Shown here: piece after piece, positions 6,702 to 10,123 of the stretch
How positions within the stretch are numbered: position 1 is the first letter of the stretch
How the letters are laid out: each line of letters begins with the position of its first letter
Origin: Gammaproteobacteria bacterium
GTDB lineage: Bacteria; Pseudomonadota; Gammaproteobacteria; S012-40
DNA: 10,123 nucleotides
NCBI GenBank assembly: GCA_026982215.1
Contig: JALSHN010000364.1
Span: 1-10,123 of the forward strand
Direction of reading: 5' to 3'
Made by a program: the position numbers and the translations under genes
Notes under the pieces: model-generated
What the model was told of the DNA's origin: nothing
Databases searched by the model: none
The model's input: only the letters and a program-made list of their open reading frames with translations

Positions 6702-7021
6702 CAGGACGACCCCTTGGGACCGACGGGCGGGAAGGGGGTGATCTTGCCCTCGGCGTCATGGATCCGCACCCGGCCAATGCGGGTCACCTCATCGATCCGC
6801 ACCACTGCATGGACTGGGATGTAGAGCCGCTCCACCCCCTCGAACTCCCGCTGCAGGCGTTCCTCGGCGGGGTCCACCAGCAGCTCGCTGCGTTCGCCGA
6901 AGCGCAGTCCCTCCACCACCACGAAGCCATAGAGATCGGATTCACCCACCCCGTCGGCGTAGAGTTCGTAGATCTTGCCGGCGTTGTGGAAGATCACCCG
7001 GAAAACCGGTCTGTGCGCCAT
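6701..7021 (-). CDS. DUF1820 family protein
   Basis: This small 106-residue protein shows the DUF1820 pattern known mainly from gammaproteobacteria: VFRVIFHNAGKIYELYADGV (6-25), SDLYGFVVVEGLRFGERSELLVDPAEERL (28-56), REFEGVERLYIPVHAVVRIDEV (58-79) and a proline-rich end (ITPFPPVGP). Its function is not established. The HAVVRIDEV end resembles a small beta-barrel protein and there is no export signal. The ATG at 7021, with GGGTGAAG just upstream, is preferred to a TTG at 7042 because it gives the family's normal N-terminus. It is separated by 49 bases from the upstream RNA methyltransferase gene, with no clear terminator between them, and overlaps the next gene by one base. Confidence 0.92.
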   Translation of the reverse strand: MAHRPVFRVIFHNAGKIYELYADGVGESDLYGFVVVEGLRFGERSELLVDPAEERLQREFEGVERLYIPVHAVVRIDEVTRIGRVRIHDAEGKITPFPPVGPKGSS

Positions 7022-7070
7022 GTCTTCACCCTGGTGTCGCAAAAGGGGCGATGATACCCAAGTGCTCGGC

Positions 7071-8044
7071 TCACGCGGTAGCGGCGGTCTTGCGCAGACG
7101 ACAGAGGAAGAACCCCTCCATCACCGCGTCAGGCAAGATGCGCACCGCCCGCTCGAGGCTGGGATGGAATTCGCGCCCCTGCCAAGAACGTAGACCGGGG
7201 CGTGCCTCACTCAGGCCGACCGGCATCCAGGGCTCCACCACGGCCGCCTCGGGGAAACGCCGCAACAGGGCATCCACCACCGCCTCGTTCTCCTCCGGGG
7301 CCAGGGTGCAGGTGGAATAGACCAACACCCCACCCGGGCGCAGACATTGAAATCCGGAAAACAACAGCCGCCGTTGTTTGCGGGCCATCTCACGGATCTT
7401 GCGCTCGCTCCAGTAGCGGTAGGTCTCCGGCTGCGCGTACTGGAACTGGCCCTCGGAGGAGCAGGGGGCATCCACCAAAACCCGATCAAACGACTCCGGG
7501 ACCTGTCGCCACACCCAACTACCGTCCTTGAGATAGGTGTGCACCGCATCCCCACCGTGGCGGGCCAGATTGGCCCGCAAGCGGTGAAAGCGCGCCCGCA
7601 CCGCCTCCACCGCCGACAGCCAACCCCGCCCCTCCATGGCCGCCCAAATCTGCAGGGTCTTGCTGCCCGGGGCGGCGCACAAGTCCAGCACCCGCTCGCC
7701 AGGCCGGGGATCCAGGGCCAGCACCGGCAGCAGGCTGGCCGGGTTCTGGATGTACAGATGCCCCGCGCCCACCAGGGGGTGATGACTGAGCAGGGTGCGC
7801 TGTTCGGCCGGCACCACCCGGGCCGAGGGGTACCACGGCAGGGGTTGCAACCGCAGCCCGGCCGTGGCCAGTCGCTCCCAGGGGGAATCCACCGGTTTGA
7901 GGGGGTTTTGACGCACCGCCACCGCCCGCGGCCGGGCGATGGCCTGGAGTACCTGCGGGGTGTGCTCGCCGGCGAGGCATTCGAGACGCTCGAGGAAGGC
8001 GGCCGGAAGGCCGTCACCGCCGGCGGACGGCGGGGGAGCACCGT

Positions 8045-8048
<4 letters not shown>
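7071..8048 (-). CDS. RsmB/NOP2/RsmF-family RNA m5C methyltransferase
   Basis: This is a 325-residue SAM-dependent RNA cytosine-C5 methyltransferase. The N-terminal family segment runs LPAAFLERL (14-22) to RPRAVAVRQNPLKP (39-52). Motif I is VLDLCAAPGSKT (120-131), motif IV with the PC cysteine is LVDAPCSSEG (C196), and motif VI with the nucleophilic TC cysteine is VYSTCTLAPEENE (C247). Both cysteines are needed in this family, one for attack and one for product release. Length is short compared with E. coli RsmB (about 430) or RsmF (about 480). It has no NusB-like N-terminal domain and no extended C-terminal domain, so it is nearer a minimal RsmF/YebU or NSUN type. The start is the GTG at 8048, which overlaps the thiC stop as GTGA; an upstream extension of the frame into thiC has no family similarity. 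The target, rRNA or tRNA, is undetermined. Confidence 0.93.
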
Positions 8049-9913
<1,865 letters not shown>

Positions 9914-9945
9914 GGGCAGGATCCTCACGGGGCTTGGGATCGGCG

Positions 9946-9971
9946 GGGAACGGCGGCGGGGGCCGCTTCCC
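9946..9971 (-). promoter_or_regulatory. Alternative hairpin competing with riboswitch P1
   Basis: The conserved riboswitch end GGGAAGCGGC (9971-9962) is complementary to downstream leader bases. GCGGC pairs with GCCGC (9957-9953) across a CCCC loop, and GGGAA pairs with TTCCC (9950-9946) past a two-base bulge. This hairpin would use the 3' arm of P1 and the conserved AGGGAA, so it excludes the ligand-bound fold. No U-tract follows, so it is not an intrinsic terminator. It probably represents the ligand-free conformation of the expression platform. Confidence 0.55.
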
Positions 9972-10045
9972 TACGCCGGCATGATCCGGGTCAGGTTCGA
10001 AGGGTCTCTCTCAGCCCCCGCGACGGCGGGGACACCCCTAGCAGC
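9962..10045 (-). ncRNA. TPP (THI-element) riboswitch upstream of thiC
   Basis: On the minus strand the conserved THI-box parts are in order. A closing stem P1 pairs GCTGCT (10045-10040) with AGCGGC (9967-9962), six pairs including one G-U. GGGGTG follows, then a short GC hairpin (P3), then CTGAGA (10014-10009), ACCCTTCGAACCTGA (10005-9991), CCGGATCATGCCGG and GCGTAGGGAA. This RNA binds thiamine pyrophosphate and lowers expression of the gene behind it. The P3 stem is minimal (CCCCGC/GCGGGG with a short loop). The conserved spacing and sequence leave little doubt. Its 3' edge can pair with downstream leader bases instead of with P1, described separately. Confidence 0.98.
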
Positions 10046-10051
10046 TTGCTC

Positions 10052-10080
10052 AACATAATTCACCGCCTTGCGATTGGCAA
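10052..10080 (-). promoter_or_regulatory. Sigma-70 type promoter for the thiC transcript
   Basis: On the minus strand TTGCCA (10080-10075, five of six to the -35 consensus) and TATGTT (10057-10052, four of six to the -10 consensus) are 17 bases apart. The expected start, about seven bases on, falls near 10045, exactly where the riboswitch P1 helix begins. A 6-bp inverted repeat CCTTGC/GCAAGG (10066-10071 and 10077-10082) lies over the -35 and could be an operator or chance. The remaining bases 10083-10123 show nothing I can name. Confidence 0.65.
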
Positions 10081-10123
10081 GGATGGCCCGCAGACGGGAA
10101 GGTGAACAGCGGATCCCGTTTCC

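Noticed and set aside
7022..7070. Terminator between the RNA methyltransferase and DUF1820 genes
   Set aside because: No stable hairpin followed by a U-tract could be found, so read-through is assumed.

Overview
The window is GC-rich chromosomal DNA, tightly packed with housekeeping genes. It most likely comes from a gammaproteobacterium. The YrfG-type nucleotidase, the DUF1820 protein and the thiD-thiE-hemL cluster fit that group, and the high GC and compact overlaps suggest a Chromatiales-like or similar lineage. The lineage is an inference from gene content; no marker for genus is present. I see no tRNA, rRNA, CRISPR array, phage gene or insertion sequence.

Left part (1-3441, minus strand): a run reading thiD > thiE > hemL > DedA-family membrane protein, the last one cut by the window edge. 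ThiD and ThiE carry out pyrimidine phosphorylation and joining to the thiazole, giving thiamine phosphate. HemL makes 5-aminolevulinate for heme and other tetrapyrroles. thiD and thiE are adjoining (TGA directly followed by ATG), with the thiE ribosome binding site inside the last codons of thiD.

Middle part (3442-5489): a 54-base divergent spacer with a 10-bp inverted repeat leads into a plus-strand HAD nucleotidase of the YrfG type. Convergent to it is a two-gene minus-strand unit: a Sel1-repeat protein and a 56-residue membrane protein joined by an ATGA overlap. Its 3' end is antisense to the 3' end of yrfG. Divergent from the Sel1 gene is a plus-strand gene for a 151-residue protein I do not recognise.

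Right part (5455-10123, minus strand): a thiamine-pyrophosphate riboswitch with a well-placed promoter precedes thiC, the radical-SAM hydroxymethylpyrimidine phosphate synthase. thiC overlaps (GTGA) an RsmB/RsmF-type RNA m5C methyltransferase gene. After 49 bases come a DUF1820 protein, a class I SAM methyltransferase (TGATG overlap) and msrB (ATGA overlap). The tight joins suggest one transcript, so riboswitch control of thiC could reach RNA-modification and protein-repair genes.

No new defence or mobile system is evident. The less explained parts are the 151-residue protein, the Sel1/small membrane protein pair, the methyltransferase-DUF1820-MsrB group behind the riboswitch, and the predicted alternative hairpin at the riboswitch 3' edge.
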